From positions 4,022,501 through 4,086,500 of the forward strand of contig NZ_FNTF01000002.1 of NCBI RefSeq assembly GCF_900105495.1: a stretch of DNA of 64,000 bases, in the 5' to 3' direction. The stretch comes from Pseudomonas frederiksbergensis. GTDB lineage: Bacteria > Pseudomonadota > Gammaproteobacteria > Pseudomonadales > Pseudomonadaceae. Shown here piece by piece: positions 1-9,789 of the stretch (the first letter of the stretch is position 1; each line of letters begins with the position of its first letter). Both the position numbers and the translations under genes were made by a program. The notes beneath the pieces were generated by a model. That model worked only from the letters and a program-made list of their open reading frames with translations. It had not been told where the DNA came from and did no database searches.

Positions 1-135
1 TTGCGTCTGGAGTCGATCGATTGAACGGGGTCCCAGCCCCTGCGTGATACTGATGGATCGATCCCATCGCGCTGCGGTCAAACTGCCAGTAAACTGCGTT
101 CCTATTCCTGAACCACTCTACTTCAGAGGTTTTGC

Positions 136-1782
136 ATGACACTCAGTCCTTTTGCGGGCAAACCGGCACCGGTAGAACTGTTGGTCGACATCCCGCGACT
201 GGTAACGGCCTATTACACCGGTCAGCCCGATGCCGCCATTTCGACCCAGCGCGTAGCGTTTGGCACGTCCGGGCACCGAGGCAGCTCGTTCGACTTGAGT
301 TTCAATGAATGGCACGTTCTGGCAATCAGCCAGGCAATCTGCCTGTACCGCGAAGCCCAAGGCATTGACGGCCCGCTGTTCGTCGGCATCGACACCCACG
401 CGTTGTCCACCCCGGCCGGCACCAGCGCCCTTGAAGTACTGGCCGCCAACGGCGTGACGGTAATGATTGCCGAAGGTGACGAATACACCCCGACACCGGC
501 CATTTCCCACGCGATTCTCTGCTACAACCGCGGACGCACGTCGGGGCTGGCGGACGGCATCGTTATCACTCCGTCGCACAACCCGCCGCAAAGCGGTGGT
601 TATAAATACAACCCTACCAACGGTGGCCCGGCCGATACCCACATCACCAAGTGGATCGAAGCCAAGGCCAACGAACTGCTGAGCAACAAGCTCGCCGGCG
701 TCAAACGCATCAGCTACGAGCAGGCGCTGAAGGCCAGCACGACCCATCGTCACGATTACCTCAACACTTACGTCGCCGACCTGATCAACGTGATCGACTT
801 CGACGCCATCCGTGATGCCAAGCTGCGTCTGGGTGTCGATCCGCTGGGTGGAGCAGGGGTGCGCTACTGGTCGGCGATTGCCGAGCATTACCGTCTGGAT
901 ATGGAAGTGGTCAACCAACAGGTCGATCCGACCTTCCGCTTCATGACGGTTGACTGGGATGGTCAGATCCGCATGGACCCATCGTCCACTCACGCCATGC
1001 AGGGCCTTATCGGTCTCAAAGAGCGCTTCGACGTAGCTTTCGCGTGCGACCCGGACCATGATCGCCATGGCATCGTGACCCCGTCCGGCGGTTTGCTCGC
1101 GCCGAACAACTACCTCGCCGTATCGATCGACTACCTGTTCCAGAACCGTCCGCAGTGGCGCGCCGATGCGGCCGTGGGTAAAACCGTGGTCAGCAGCGGC
1201 TTGATCGATCGCGTGGCAAAACGTCTGGGGCGTCGTCTGTACGAAGTGCCAGTCGGCTTCAAATGGTTTGCTGACGGCCTGTTCGACGGTTCCCTGGGCT
1301 TTGGCGGTGAAGAAAGCGCCGGCGCTTCGTTCCTGCGCAAGGATGGCAGCGTCTGGTGCACCGACAAGGATGGCTTGATCCCGGCGCTGCTGGCCGCAGA
1401 AATGACCGCCCGTACCGGCCGCGACCCAAGTCAGGCCTATCGCGCCTTGACCGAAGAACTGGGCGAACCGTTCTCGGTGCGCGTCGATGCCAAGGCCAAT
1501 CCTGAGCAGAAGGCACTGCTGAGCAAATTGTCGCCAGACCAGGTCACCTCGACCCAACTGGCGGGCGAAGCAATCCAGAGCATCCTCAGCCACGCGCCGG
1601 GTAACGACCAGGCGATCGGTGGTCTCAAAGTCATGACCGAGAACGGCTGGTTCGCGGCGCGTCCGTCGGGCACCGAAGACATCTACAAGATCTACGCTGA
1701 AAGCTTCGTCAGTGACGAACACCTCAAGCAATTGGTGGCAGAAGCGCAAACACTGGTGGACGGCGCGATCTCTGCGAAGTAA
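136..1782 (+). CDS. pgm: Phosphoglucomutase (alpha-D-glucose phosphate-specific)
   Basis: Cytoplasmic enzyme interconverting glucose-1-phosphate and glucose-6-phosphate, feeding glycogen, trehalose and surface-polysaccharide synthesis. The 548-residue product has the usual length of the bacterial Pgm family. Visible motifs in order are GTSGHRG near residue 43, the phosphoserine loop [12 protein letters not shown] with the catalytic serine at about 147, the metal-binding loop DPDHDRHG, the sugar-specificity loop GGEESAGAS and the C-terminal phosphate-binding motif [14 protein letters not shown]. The ATG is preceded by AGAGG. It is monocistronic and ends just before a strong bidirectional terminator. 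A long open frame on the opposite strand is a codon-bias shadow. Confidence 0.97.
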   Translation: MTLSPFAGKPAPVELLVDIPRLVTAYYTGQPDAAISTQRVAFGTSGHRGSSFDLSFNEWHVLAISQAICLYREAQGIDGPLFVGIDTHALSTPAGTSALEVLAANGVTVMIAEGDEYTPTPAISHAILCYNRGRTSGLADGIVITPSHNPPQSGGYKYNPTNGGPADTHITKWIEAKANELLSNKLAGVKRISYEQALKASTTHRHDYLNTYVADLINVIDFDAIRDAKLRLGVDPLGGAGVRYWSAIAEHYRLDMEVVNQQVDPTFRFMTVDWDGQIRMDPSSTHAMQGLIGLKERFDVAFACDPDHDRHGIVTPSGGLLAPNNYLAVSIDYLFQNRPQWRADAAVGKTVVSSGLIDRVAKRLGRRLYEVPVGFKWFADGLFDGSLGFGGEESAGASFLRKDGSVWCTDKDGLIPALLAAEMTARTGRDPSQAYRALTEELGEPFSVRVDAKANPEQKALLSKLSPDQVTSTQLAGEAIQSILSHAPGNDQAIGGLKVMTENGWFAARPSGTEDIYKIYAESFVSDEHLKQLVAEAQTLVDGAISAK

Positions 1783-1792
1783 TCCAGAATGT

Positions 1793-1828
1793 AAAAAAGG
1801 GCGGCCATCACGGTCGCCCTTTTTTTTG
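1793..1828. terminator. Bidirectional rho-independent terminator between pgm and pirin gene
   Basis: GGGCGGCC pairs with GGTCGCCC (one G-T pair) around the loop ATCAC at 1799-1819, flanked by six A on the left and nine T on the right. It can therefore terminate pgm rightward and the pirin gene leftward. Confidence 0.9.
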
Positions 1829-1844
1829 TCCCGCGTTTACCTGA

Positions 1845-2540
1845 TCAAGCCAGGTCCACCAGGACGATTTCACTGTCTTCGATGGCGGTCACCCGCAACA
1901 CGTGCTCATCGGCGGCCGCAACACCGTCTCGAGCTTGTGCGCGCAAGCCATTGACTTCAATGACGCCGGTGGCCGGTACCAGATAGGCGCGACGGCCATT
2001 GTCCAGGCGATACTCGGCGGATTCACCGGCCTTCAAGTTTGCGGCCACCAATCGCGCATCGGCTCGAATGCGCAGGCTTTGATCGTCGCCGGCTTTACCG
2101 CTCGCCAGCGTTACGAAACCTTCGCGCTGGCCTTTTGGAAACGGCTTGGCGCCCCAGGACGGTGCCAAACCGGTTTCGTTCGGGATGATCCAGATCTGGA
2201 AGATCCTGGTCTCGGTGGTTTCCAGGTTGTATTCACTGTGGGCGATCCCCGTGCCGGCGCTCATGACCTGAACGTCGCCGGCCTCGGTGCGACCCTTGTT
2301 ACCCAGATTGTCTTCGTGAGTGATTGCGCCTTCACGGACGTAAGTGATGATTTCCATGTCCCGGTGCGGGTGTTTCGGGAACCCGGTGCCAGACGCAATC
2401 ACATCGTCGTTCCACACCCGCAGGTTGCCCCAGTTCATCCGTTTCGGGTCATGGTATTCGGCGAACGAAAAGTGGTGATGGGCATCCAACCAGCCATGGT
2501 GGGCGCCGCCCAGGGAGCTGAAAGGTCTGAGTTCAAGCAT
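1845..2540 (-). CDS. Pirin family protein (bicupin)
   Basis: A 231-residue pirin-like bicupin. Members bind a metal through three histidines and a glutamate; some bacterial pirins have quercetin dioxygenase activity, others act through protein partners. The metal-binding cupin shows DAHHHFSFAEYHDP, then FPKHPHRDMEIITYV, then GTGIAHSEYN, in the expected order. The start at 2540 is preferred over an upstream ATG at 2621 because CAGGAGA lies just before it and the pirin homology begins at MLELRPFSS. It is divergent from the helicase gene, with a 280-bp AT-rich gap between that must hold both promoters. Its physiological substrate is unknown. Confidence 0.9.
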   Translation of the reverse strand: MLELRPFSSLGGAHHGWLDAHHHFSFAEYHDPKRMNWGNLRVWNDDVIASGTGFPKHPHRDMEIITYVREGAITHEDNLGNKGRTEAGDVQVMSAGTGIAHSEYNLETTETRIFQIWIIPNETGLAPSWGAKPFPKGQREGFVTLASGKAGDDQSLRIRADARLVAANLKAGESAEYRLDNGRRAYLVPATGVIEVNGLRAQARDGVAAADEHVLRVTAIEDSEIVLVDLA

Positions 2541-2820
2541 GATCGTCTCCTGAATAGGTTCGTCATGGGGCGCAGCGCCTGAGCCACGAAACGCGAACCG
2601 GTGGTTGATGGCGAGCATCATCTATCAGGAACTAATCGATAAAAAGCGTAAAAAATGCCTCAATACAATCGAATAACTTGATATCTAATCACCTCGAAAG
2701 ATTCTCACCCAACCTTCACTTCATCGCATAAGCCAATGAGCTGTAAGCATTTCACTAGAACTGAATGGCAAATGCAGACACCATAGCCTGCAACAGCCTC
2801 ACACCCTGGAGTCAGCCCGC

Positions 2821-5295
2821 GTGCCGCAACACACCCCCGATCTTCCTCCTGAGCTTCGTCCCCTGGCCGAGATGCCGCTGCTCAAGCGTCTGGCCGCCCG
2901 GTTCTTTGGTCACGGCCTCACGCGTCTGCGCGCACAACACCGGGCATCCTGGCTGCACGGCCAGGCCGACGGCTTTCGCAGCGGGCACAGCGCCGGGGTG
3001 GATTACGGCTATAAGGAAGGCAAACTTGAAGGATTGGAGGAAGGCCGGCAGGTATTGTTGATCCGCGACTCGCGCTCGACCGAACACCGACCGCCCAATG
3101 TTGACGAGAATCTGTTCGACGATTGGCGTCTGCCGTTGAGCTCTGAGTTAAAAAAGCGCATGAAGACAGATGTCGCCCGACTGCTGCCACCGCACGCCCA
3201 ACCCAGCGCTGCGCAGTGGAAAATGATCTTCAGCGACACGCCCTCGACCTCAGTGATTGCCGGCGCGGGTGCGGGCAAATCGACCACGTTGGTGTTGCGT
3301 ATTTTGCTGCTCACCCATTATCTGGGGTTCGAGCTGAGTTCGATGACGGTGGTGACCTTTACCCGTGAATCGCGCAAAGACTTCATCAACAAACTGATCG
3401 AGCTGTTTGCGCTCTGGGGCCGGTCGCTCAGCCTCAAGGAGGCGCGCGATCTGGTGCGCACTTTCCATTCGCGAATCCTGCCGATGGTTCGCAGCCTGCC
3501 CGGTTTCGAGCGGCTGCAAGCCTTCGAAAACCTCAGTCACCGTGCGCAAAGCGGCGATGAGGAGGTCGATAGCAACCCTTTCGACCTGCGGATCAACGAC
3601 GCCCAGCGCCAGCAACTCAACGCCTGCTATCACAGCCTGCACACGCGCGATGAGCGCTTTCGCGAACTGATCAAGCCGTTGTCTCGTCATGCACTGCAAC
3701 TCAAGGAGCTGGAGCGCGATCACCCGGATGTGCAGAAACGCATGGCCGTGACCGAACTGGCCGCCAAGCGTGATGAAGAGCTCTGCGACGCTATCGAAGA
3801 TTTGTGGTTTCGCGCGGGTGCCTGGCCAATCAAAGGCATTGAACCGAAGCGCCAGACATTCGATATCAACGGCTCGACATTTCATTGTCATGGCTATATT
3901 CCCAGCCTGGACGCTTGGGTGGTGCTGGGATTCGATCCACGGGAAAACCCGCAGGCCAGCCGCCCGAATGCCAAATTGAGCGTTCGAGCGGAATGGGCGG
4001 TCAAGCGCACCCTGTTTCAAGCTTTCTGTCGTAAGCCTTTGATATGGCTTGATAGTTACGAATCGTCAAAGCGTGTATTGGCGTCCCTTGCAGGCGATGC
4101 CAGCGCCGGGCCGGGCTTCGATTACAAGGTCAAGGGCGAGCTCAGTTCTGCGCCGTTGCTGGACTGTTTTGTCGCTGCCGCCGGATTTATCGAGAATCTT
4201 GGCCTGGATGTACCCAATGCCGTGGGCCAGATGAGTTTTGCCAAGGACGACCCCGACCGGTTTTTCTTCGAGGCCTTGAGCTTGTACTGGCGAGCGCTGG
4301 AAGATCATCTGCTCGATCAGAAGCCACCGGTGATGACCTACAACCGGATGTTCGCCTTGTTCAGCGAACATTCGCCGGAAAACCTGAGGTTGCTGAGCGA
4401 TGAGCTGCTCAGGCCGATGTCGCACCTGATGATCGACGAATTTCAGGACGTATCGCCGCAGATCGTTTCCTGGATTCGCGCGAGCCTCACGGAAATCCGC
4501 AGTCGCGGCCCGGCCATGCATGTGGGGCGCGGCGCACAACGTTCGTCGTTGCTGTGTGTCGGCGATGACTGGCAGTCCATCTACGGCTGGCGGGGCAGTT
4601 CGCCGACGTACTTCATGGAATTCAACAAGGAATTCCCTTCACCTGGCACGACCAAAGTCATGCTGAGCGACAACTACCGCAGTCACCAGCACATCATCGA
4701 TGCCGCTGAACATATCGTTCGTGCGGCGCCGGCGATCGCAGGCAAGAAGGCCAAGGCCAGTGGCGAGCCGAAGGCATTGCTGCCGGTTAACGTTCTCGAT
4801 CGTGACGATCAAGGCATGGCCAAACGCCTGATGGAGCACTACCAAAAGGGCGATTCAATCTTGATGCTTTATCGAAAAAGCAGCGATAAGTCATTGATAG
4901 AAGAACATATTCAGTCTGTAGTTAATGTGGATTCTAGCTTGCCGTACGAAGCGCGGAGGCTCAAGCAGCTGACTTATCACAGCGCCAAGGGACTTCAGGC
5001 TGACGCCGTGTTCCTGCTGGGTGACTGCCAACACCTCACCAGTTCGCCGTACAAGAATCAGGTCTACCGCATGGCGGGTCTCGGCAAACCAGGCGACAGC
5101 GAAGCGTATGACAGCGCACAGAAAGACGAGATCCTGCGACTGGCTTACGTCGGCATCACTCGGGCGGTGAGTCATTGCTATTGGTATGTCGATGGGCAAG
5201 ACACCCAGGCAGCCAACGTGCCTAAAGCGTCCGATCGGATCGGCAAGGGCAAGGCGTTCTTTGCCGATCACCGGCAGGGCAAGGCATCGGCGTAA
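2821..5295 (+). CDS. UvrD/Rep-family superfamily 1 DNA helicase
   Basis: An 824-residue SF1A helicase, probably a 3'-5' translocase in DNA repair. Motifs are in canonical order: Walker A AGAGAGKST near residue 147, Walker B IDEFQDVSP near 540, motif III VGDDWQSIYGWRG, motif IV SDNYRSHQHI, motif V TYHSAKGLQADAVFLL and motif VI LAYVGITRAVSH. The DEFQD box and overall layout recall helicase IV (HelD), but the protein is longer, with about 390 residues between motifs I and II. The start is GTG, with GGAG nine bases upstream. It stands alone and ends at a terminator. No nuclease motif was recognised in the insert or N-terminus. Confidence 0.9.
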   Translation: MPQHTPDLPPELRPLAEMPLLKRLAARFFGHGLTRLRAQHRASWLHGQADGFRSGHSAGVDYGYKEGKLEGLEEGRQVLLIRDSRSTEHRPPNVDENLFDDWRLPLSSELKKRMKTDVARLLPPHAQPSAAQWKMIFSDTPSTSVIAGAGAGKSTTLVLRILLLTHYLGFELSSMTVVTFTRESRKDFINKLIELFALWGRSLSLKEARDLVRTFHSRILPMVRSLPGFERLQAFENLSHRAQSGDEEVDSNPFDLRINDAQRQQLNACYHSLHTRDERFRELIKPLSRHALQLKELERDHPDVQKRMAVTELAAKRDEELCDAIEDLWFRAGAWPIKGIEPKRQTFDINGSTFHCHGYIPSLDAWVVLGFDPRENPQASRPNAKLSVRAEWAVKRTLFQAFCRKPLIWLDSYESSKRVLASLAGDASAGPGFDYKVKGELSSAPLLDCFVAAAGFIENLGLDVPNAVGQMSFAKDDPDRFFFEALSLYWRALEDHLLDQKPPVMTYNRMFALFSEHSPENLRLLSDELLRPMSHLMIDEFQDVSPQIVSWIRASLTEIRSRGPAMHVGRGAQRSSLLCVGDDWQSIYGWRGSSPTYFMEFNKEFPSPGTTKVMLSDNYRSHQHIIDAAEHIVRAAPAIAGKKAKASGEPKALLPVNVLDRDDQGMAKRLMEHYQKGDSILMLYRKSSDKSLIEEHIQSVVNVDSSLPYEARRLKQLTYHSAKGLQADAVFLLGDCQHLTSSPYKNQVYRMAGLGKPGDSEAYDSAQKDEILRLAYVGITRAVSHCYWYVDGQDTQAANVPKASDRIGKGKAFFADHRQGKASA

Positions 5296-5321
5296 ACCGT
5301 AAAAAATCGTCGCGCACAAAA

Positions 5322-5343
5322 AAGCCCACTAAACGTGGGCTTG
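5322..5343. terminator. Bidirectional terminator between helicase and DUF1652 gene
   Basis: AAGCCCAC pairs with GTGGGCTT around the loop TAAAC. Leftward transcripts meet a run of six T immediately after the stem, so it best serves the DUF1652 gene. Rightward the tail is TTGTTGTTTG, weaker but usable for the helicase gene. Confidence 0.8.
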
Positions 5344-5361
5344 TTGTTTGAAGTTCAGCCT

Positions 5362-5634
5362 TCAGGCATAGCTCCTGAGGGCGGCTGGCGGAATGAAGGC
5401 CTCAAGCTCGTCTTCCACCGCTTCGATTATTCGTTCTACATCCGCAGCATTCATTACCGTCGCGCAAGGAATGCCGGCGATGGCGATCATGGTCTCGCCA
5501 CTGGCACGGTCAAAAAGACGGGCAATCATGCTGCCCGGCGCATCCATGCTCGCCTCGAAACCCATGGGATGAAAATGCCAGCGCATCAGCTGGCAGGCAT
5601 TGGGAAAGGTGACTTTACTGAAGCCTTTATTCAT
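5362..5634 (-). CDS. DUF1652 domain protein
   Basis: A 90-residue cytoplasmic protein. The spacing of ACQLMRWHF, then SMIARLFDRASGE, then a C-terminal acidic helix (VERIIEAVEDELEAF) matches the small DUF1652 family found mostly in Pseudomonas. Family function is unknown. There is no signal peptide or membrane segment. It stands alone between a terminator and a 260-bp gap shared with the divergent AraC gene. Confidence 0.75.
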   Translation of the reverse strand: MNKGFSKVTFPNACQLMRWHFHPMGFEASMDAPGSMIARLFDRASGETMIAIAGIPCATVMNAADVERIIEAVEDELEAFIPPAALRSYA

Positions 5635-5896
5635 ATGTAGCCCGCCTTATTCATCGAGCGCTTCCTTTAGCTCATGTTAGGAGGGAAGAGCCTTCAATGG
5701 CTCAACCGGTGACTGCCTTTAAAAGTAGCATCCGAATGTGAAAAGAATGTGGATTTTTCAGGCCGTTTAGCGATTGGTTCAGTTTTTTTGATGCAGGTCA
5801 TAGAAATAGCCCGGGTCCGGCAATGGGCCATCACGGTTGGTCATTGAAGCCGAGACGGAATTTCGGCAAGCTCGGTTTTTTTTCGCCGAGTCCTCT

Positions 5897-6712
5897 ATGC
5901 ACGCCGATGATGATGGTCCGCTGCAAGCCCAGGCCACGGGCGACACGGTGATGCGCTATCACTTGCGTTGGAAACACCGGGATCTGGACGGGGTGATGGC
6001 GCTCTATCATCCAGAGATTCAGTACAGCGATTTCTTCCAGAACCGTGTGATGGGGCTGTCCGAGTTGCGTGAATACGTGCGCAGTAGCATGCCTCGCGAT
6101 GCCGATGAAGCCCTGGAGCACTCGGACCGTATTCGTCTGGACGGCAACACGGCGTTCATTCAGTACCGTATTACCCTGCGCGGTGGTGGAGGCCTGGTGT
6201 CGTTCCGGGCCAGCGAGGCGATTACCGTCCGTGACGGACTGATCTGGCGGGTCAACGAATATGCCTCGCTGGTGCATGAACAGCCCGTCAGCAAGGCCAC
6301 CAGCAGCCAACGTCCGGCGGTCAGTCGACTCGGGCTGTCTGCACGCCAGCTGAGTTTCATGGCTGAAGACTTGCAGCAGTATTTTCAGGGCCAGCAACCT
6401 TATCTCGATCCCGAACTCGACCTGCAACGGGTGGCGAAGGAGTGCGGGTACAGCCGCAATCAAATTTCCTACTTGCTGAATCAGGTGCTTGGCCAGAGCT
6501 TCTATCGATACGTCAACCACGCGCGCCTGCAGCATTTGCTCGCGGCACTGGATAGCGCCACGCCGCCACTGCGTATCGACGAACTGGCGTTTGCCGCCGG
6601 GTTCAATTCGCTGTCGGCGTTTTACAGTTGCTTCCGCCAGCACACCGGCCAGTCGCCCAAGGCCTACGTCAAACAAATTTCTTTGCGTGCACGCGCGCAA
6701 GACAGCCTCTGA
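5897..6712 (+). CDS. AraC-family regulator with N-terminal NTF2/SnoaL-like domain
   Basis: A 271-residue predicted DNA-binding regulator. Residues about 10-125 read as an NTF2/SnoaL-like alpha+beta barrel (YHLRWKHRDLDGVMALYHPEIQY and the following strands). The C-terminus, about 160-265, is an AraC double helix-turn-helix, with LDLQRVAKECGYSRNQISYLLNQ as the first and RIDELAFAAGFNSLSAFYSCF as the second, closing in the typical HTGQSPKAYVK. The ATG at 5897 is chosen because the SnoaL-like homology begins soon after; an in-frame TTG at 5837 is possible. It precedes an amine-oxidase-like gene by 50 bp, so it may control the polyamine-type genes that follow. The NTF2-like pocket may bind the inducer (inference). 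Confidence 0.85.
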   Translation: MHADDDGPLQAQATGDTVMRYHLRWKHRDLDGVMALYHPEIQYSDFFQNRVMGLSELREYVRSSMPRDADEALEHSDRIRLDGNTAFIQYRITLRGGGGLVSFRASEAITVRDGLIWRVNEYASLVHEQPVSKATSSQRPAVSRLGLSARQLSFMAEDLQQYFQGQQPYLDPELDLQRVAKECGYSRNQISYLLNQVLGQSFYRYVNHARLQHLLAALDSATPPLRIDELAFAAGFNSLSAFYSCFRQHTGQSPKAYVKQISLRARAQDSL

Positions 6713-6762
6713 GTCCAAGCACTAGGATCGACGCCATCGAAGTTTGAGTGGCGGAGTCTTGC

Positions 6763-8166
6763 ATGTCGGCGTGGCGCACTATCAGTTTGTGGATGGATCA
6801 ACTCGACGAGCCATTATTGGCGCGTGCAGCGCTGGATCAGGATCTGGACGTTGACGTCGCCATCATTGGCGCGGGGTACACCGGCCTCTGGACCGCGTAC
6901 TACCTCAAACGCCAGGCGCCCGACCTGAGCATTGCCATCGTTGAAGCACAAACCGCCGGTTTTGGCGCTTCGGGGCGTAACGGCGGCTGGCTGATGGGCA
7001 ATGTGCTGGGCGAAGACCGCTTGCTCGCCGATTTGCCGCCCGAACAGCGCCGGGCGTCTTTCGATTTGCTACACGGCATTCCTGACGTAGTCGGGGTTGT
7101 CCTCGAACGTGAAGGCATCGACTGCGATTACCGCAAAGGCGGGGCGCTGTATTGCGCGGCCCGCTATCCGGAACAAGAAGCCAGCCTTCGGCACTATCTC
7201 GACACGCTCTATAGCCAGGGATTGACCGAAAGCGATTACCGCTGGCTCGGCCCCGAGCAGTTGGCGCAACAGATCAGAATCGCCAAACCATATGGCGGCA
7301 TCTATGCACCGCACGTCGCAACCATTCACCCGGCAAAGTTGGTGCGAGGCCTGGCCCGGACGGTGGAGAAAATGGGCGTCAGAATTTACGAAAACAGCCC
7401 GGTCACCCAATGGCAGTCGGGGGGGCTACGCACGGCGAAAGCCTCGGTTCGCAGCCGCTGGATCGTGCCGGCGGTCGAAGGTTACTCGGTCACCTTGCCA
7501 CCGTTGGGGCGTTATCAGTTGCCGGTGCAAAGCTTGATAGTGGCCACCGAGCCGTTATCCGCCGCCACGTGGGATGAAATCGGCCTGAGTCGCGGCCAGG
7601 CTTTCAGCGAAAGCAGTCGCCAGGTCACTTACGGCCAGCGCACGGCTGACAACCGGTTAGTGTTCGGCGCGCGGGGCGGTTATCAGTTCGCTGCCAGGTT
7701 ACGCCACAACTTCGACTTGACCACCAGCGAAGTGGAGCTGCGGCGTTATCTGTTTGGCGAACTCTTCCCGCAACTCAAGAACGTGCGGATTACCCATGCC
7801 TGGGGCGGCAATCTGGGAATGTCCCGGCGTTTCAAGCCGCACATGTTGTGTGATCAGGCCAGTGGCATCGCATTGTCGGGTGGCTATGGCGGGGAGGGCG
7901 TCGGCGCCAGCAACCTGGGCGGCCGGACGCTGGCCGACCTGATTCTGCAGCGCGACACCGAACTGGTTCGGCAGCCGTGGGTCATCCACGGAGGGCTCGA
8001 CGCGCTCCGGGCCTGGGAACCGGAGCCCTGCCGCTGGCTTGGCTACAACGCGATCATCCGCAGCTTTGTCCACGAAGACCAGACCCTGGCCAACCCGACC
8101 ACCGCACCCTGGCGCCGAAAACTGGCCACCGGTATTGCCGGCTTCATGGAAGGTTTCATGCGGTAA
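6763..8166 (+). CDS. FAD-dependent oxidoreductase (DAO family, gamma-glutamylputrescine oxidase-like)
   Basis: A 467-residue flavoenzyme of the D-amino-acid oxidase/PuuB fold, predicted to oxidise an amine or amino-acid derivative. The Rossmann fingerprint VAIIGAGYTGLWTAYYL lies near residue 30, followed by GASGRNGGW, the usual FAD-contact segment, and a C-terminal GGYGGEGVGASNLGG that closes the FAD site. The start at 6763 follows GGAG; an in-frame upstream codon at 6748 is less likely. Neighbours (regulator, cupin, putrescine-type binding protein) suggest polyamine catabolism, but the true substrate cannot be read from sequence. Confidence 0.85.
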   Translation: MSAWRTISLWMDQLDEPLLARAALDQDLDVDVAIIGAGYTGLWTAYYLKRQAPDLSIAIVEAQTAGFGASGRNGGWLMGNVLGEDRLLADLPPEQRRASFDLLHGIPDVVGVVLEREGIDCDYRKGGALYCAARYPEQEASLRHYLDTLYSQGLTESDYRWLGPEQLAQQIRIAKPYGGIYAPHVATIHPAKLVRGLARTVEKMGVRIYENSPVTQWQSGGLRTAKASVRSRWIVPAVEGYSVTLPPLGRYQLPVQSLIVATEPLSAATWDEIGLSRGQAFSESSRQVTYGQRTADNRLVFGARGGYQFAARLRHNFDLTTSEVELRRYLFGELFPQLKNVRITHAWGGNLGMSRRFKPHMLCDQASGIALSGGYGGEGVGASNLGGRTLADLILQRDTELVRQPWVIHGGLDALRAWEPEPCRWLGYNAIIRSFVHEDQTLANPTTAPWRRKLATGIAGFMEGFMR

Positions 8167-8209
8167 ACGGCGCGTTATTCATCTATCGGCTCAATCGACA
8201 GGTACTCCC

Positions 8210-8551
8210 ATGAGCATCACCCAATTCAAGAACACCGCAACCCTGAAGCTGGAACAGTCGAATCCGGTCGCCGTACCGCTGGGCTTGCCCGTGGCAGTGG
8301 CCTCGACCACCAGCGTTGAACGCGACGACGGCGTCGAAACCGGCGTCTGGGAATGCACGCCCGGCCGCTGGCGGCGGCAGATCGTCGCCCAGGAGTTCTG
8401 TCACTTTCTCCAGGGGCGCTGCACGTTTACCCCGGATGACGGTGAAACCCTGCACATAGAAGCCGGCGATGCACTGATGTTGCCAGCCAACAGCCTCGGT
8501 ATCTGGGATATCCAGGAAACCGTGCGCAAGACCTACGTTTTGATTTTTTGA
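8210..8551 (+). CDS. Small cupin-domain protein (Cupin_3 type)
   Basis: A 113-residue single-domain cupin. The segment GVWECTPGRWRR, then the cupin core FCHFLQGRCTFTPDDGE and the second motif IEAGDALMLPANSLGIWDI, matches the DUF861/Cupin_3 group. These are often encoded next to FAD amine oxidases in pseudomonads. It begins 43 bp after the oxidoreductase gene, very likely in the same transcript. No enzymatic role is established. Confidence 0.85.
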   Translation: MSITQFKNTATLKLEQSNPVAVPLGLPVAVASTTSVERDDGVETGVWECTPGRWRRQIVAQEFCHFLQGRCTFTPDDGETLHIEAGDALMLPANSLGIWDIQETVRKTYVLIF

Positions 8552-8611
8552 TCCACTGATTGCCTGCCAGCTCCCCCAATAAAAAAAGACAAATCAAACA
8601 GGAATCGACTC

Positions 8612-9697
8612 ATGATCCGAAAGACATTGACTCTGGCTCCCCTTGCGCTCTTCGCGACCCTCGGCCACGCGGCCGAGACCGTCAAGATTTACAACTGGTC
8701 GGAGTACATCGCCCCGGACACCACGAAAAACTTCCAGAAAGAAACCGGCATCGCATTCAGCTACGACGTCTTCGACAGCAATGAAACCCTCGACGGCAAA
8801 TTGATGACCGGCAAATCCGGCTACGATGTGGTCTTCCCGTCCAACCACTTCATGGCGCGGCAGATTCAAGGCGTGGCGTTGAAGAAACTCGACAAGAGCC
8901 AACTGCCGAACTGGAAAAACCTCAACCCGACGCTGCTCAAAGCCCTGCAAACCAACGATCCGGGCAACGAACACGGCTTCCCGTATCTCTGGGGCAGCAC
9001 CGGCATCGGCTACAACATCGCCAAGGTCAAGGCTGTGTTGGGTGATAACGCACCAGTGGATTCGTGGGACCTGATTTTCAAACCCGAAAACATGCAAAAG
9101 CTGCAAAAGTGCGGCGTGGCCATCCTCGACAACGGCCCCGAGCTGTTGCCGGCGGCCCTGAACTACCTGGGCCTGCCGCATCACAGCAAGAACCCGGAAG
9201 ACTACAAAAAGGCTGAAGCGCTGCTGATGAAAGTCCGTCCGTATGTCAGCTATTTCCACTCGTCCAAGTACACCAGCGACCTGGCCAACGGCGACATCTG
9301 CGTGGCCGTCGGCTTCTCCGGTGACATTCTGCAAGCCGAAAACCGCGCGAAAGAAGCGAAGAATGGCATCGACATCGGCTACGAGATTCCCAAGGAAGGC
9401 GCCGCCATCTGGTTCGACATGGTCGCCATGCCGGTGGACGCCCCGGACGAAAAGGCCGGCTACGCCTTCATGAACTACCTGCTGCGCCCGGACGTCATGG
9501 CCAGCATCAGCAACTATGTGCACTACGCAAACGGTAACGAACAGGCCGACAGCCTGATCGACCCGGTGATCAAGAACGACACGAAGGTCTACCCGAGCCC
9601 GGACATGATGGGGAAACTGTTTGCGCTGGAGGCGATGCCGTTGAACATCGACCGGATTCGGACACGGGTCTGGAACAAGATTCGGACCGGGAGTTGA
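8612..9697 (+). CDS. Periplasmic polyamine-binding protein (PotF/SpuD-like)
   Basis: A 361-residue extracellular solute-binding protein, predicted to bind putrescine or a related polyamine in the periplasm. An N-terminal signal peptide of about 20 residues ends at GHAAET. The mature protein starts with VKIYNWSEYIAPDT, diagnostic of the PotD/PotF family, and carries the ligand-pocket segments VFDSNETLDGKL and YLWGSTGIGYN. The RBS AGGAA lies just upstream of the ATG. It is probably cotranscribed with the cupin and oxidase genes. No PotG/H/I-type ATPase or permease gene follows, so it must share a transporter encoded elsewhere or act in sensing. Confidence 0.92.
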   Translation: MIRKTLTLAPLALFATLGHAAETVKIYNWSEYIAPDTTKNFQKETGIAFSYDVFDSNETLDGKLMTGKSGYDVVFPSNHFMARQIQGVALKKLDKSQLPNWKNLNPTLLKALQTNDPGNEHGFPYLWGSTGIGYNIAKVKAVLGDNAPVDSWDLIFKPENMQKLQKCGVAILDNGPELLPAALNYLGLPHHSKNPEDYKKAEALLMKVRPYVSYFHSSKYTSDLANGDICVAVGFSGDILQAENRAKEAKNGIDIGYEIPKEGAAIWFDMVAMPVDAPDEKAGYAFMNYLLRPDVMASISNYVHYANGNEQADSLIDPVIKNDTKVYPSPDMMGKLFALEAMPLNIDRIRTRVWNKIRTGS

Positions 9698-9789
9698 GGG
9701 TTCATACCTTGTAGTCATTGGGTGCTCATCGGGCTGACTGACACGCTGTAGATTCCAGGCCTCCTTTCGATGGATCAGGAGGCAATGGA

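Noticed and set aside
118..1749. A 543-codon open frame on the minus strand opposite pgm
   Set aside because: It mirrors the whole of a well-conserved gene, has no recognisable motifs and arises from high GC at third codon positions.
5869..5896. T8 tract and CTCGG/CCGAG stem before the AraC gene as a phase-variation switch or terminator
   Set aside because: An eight-base tract outside the coding frame is too short to support phase variation, and the stem is only five pairs.
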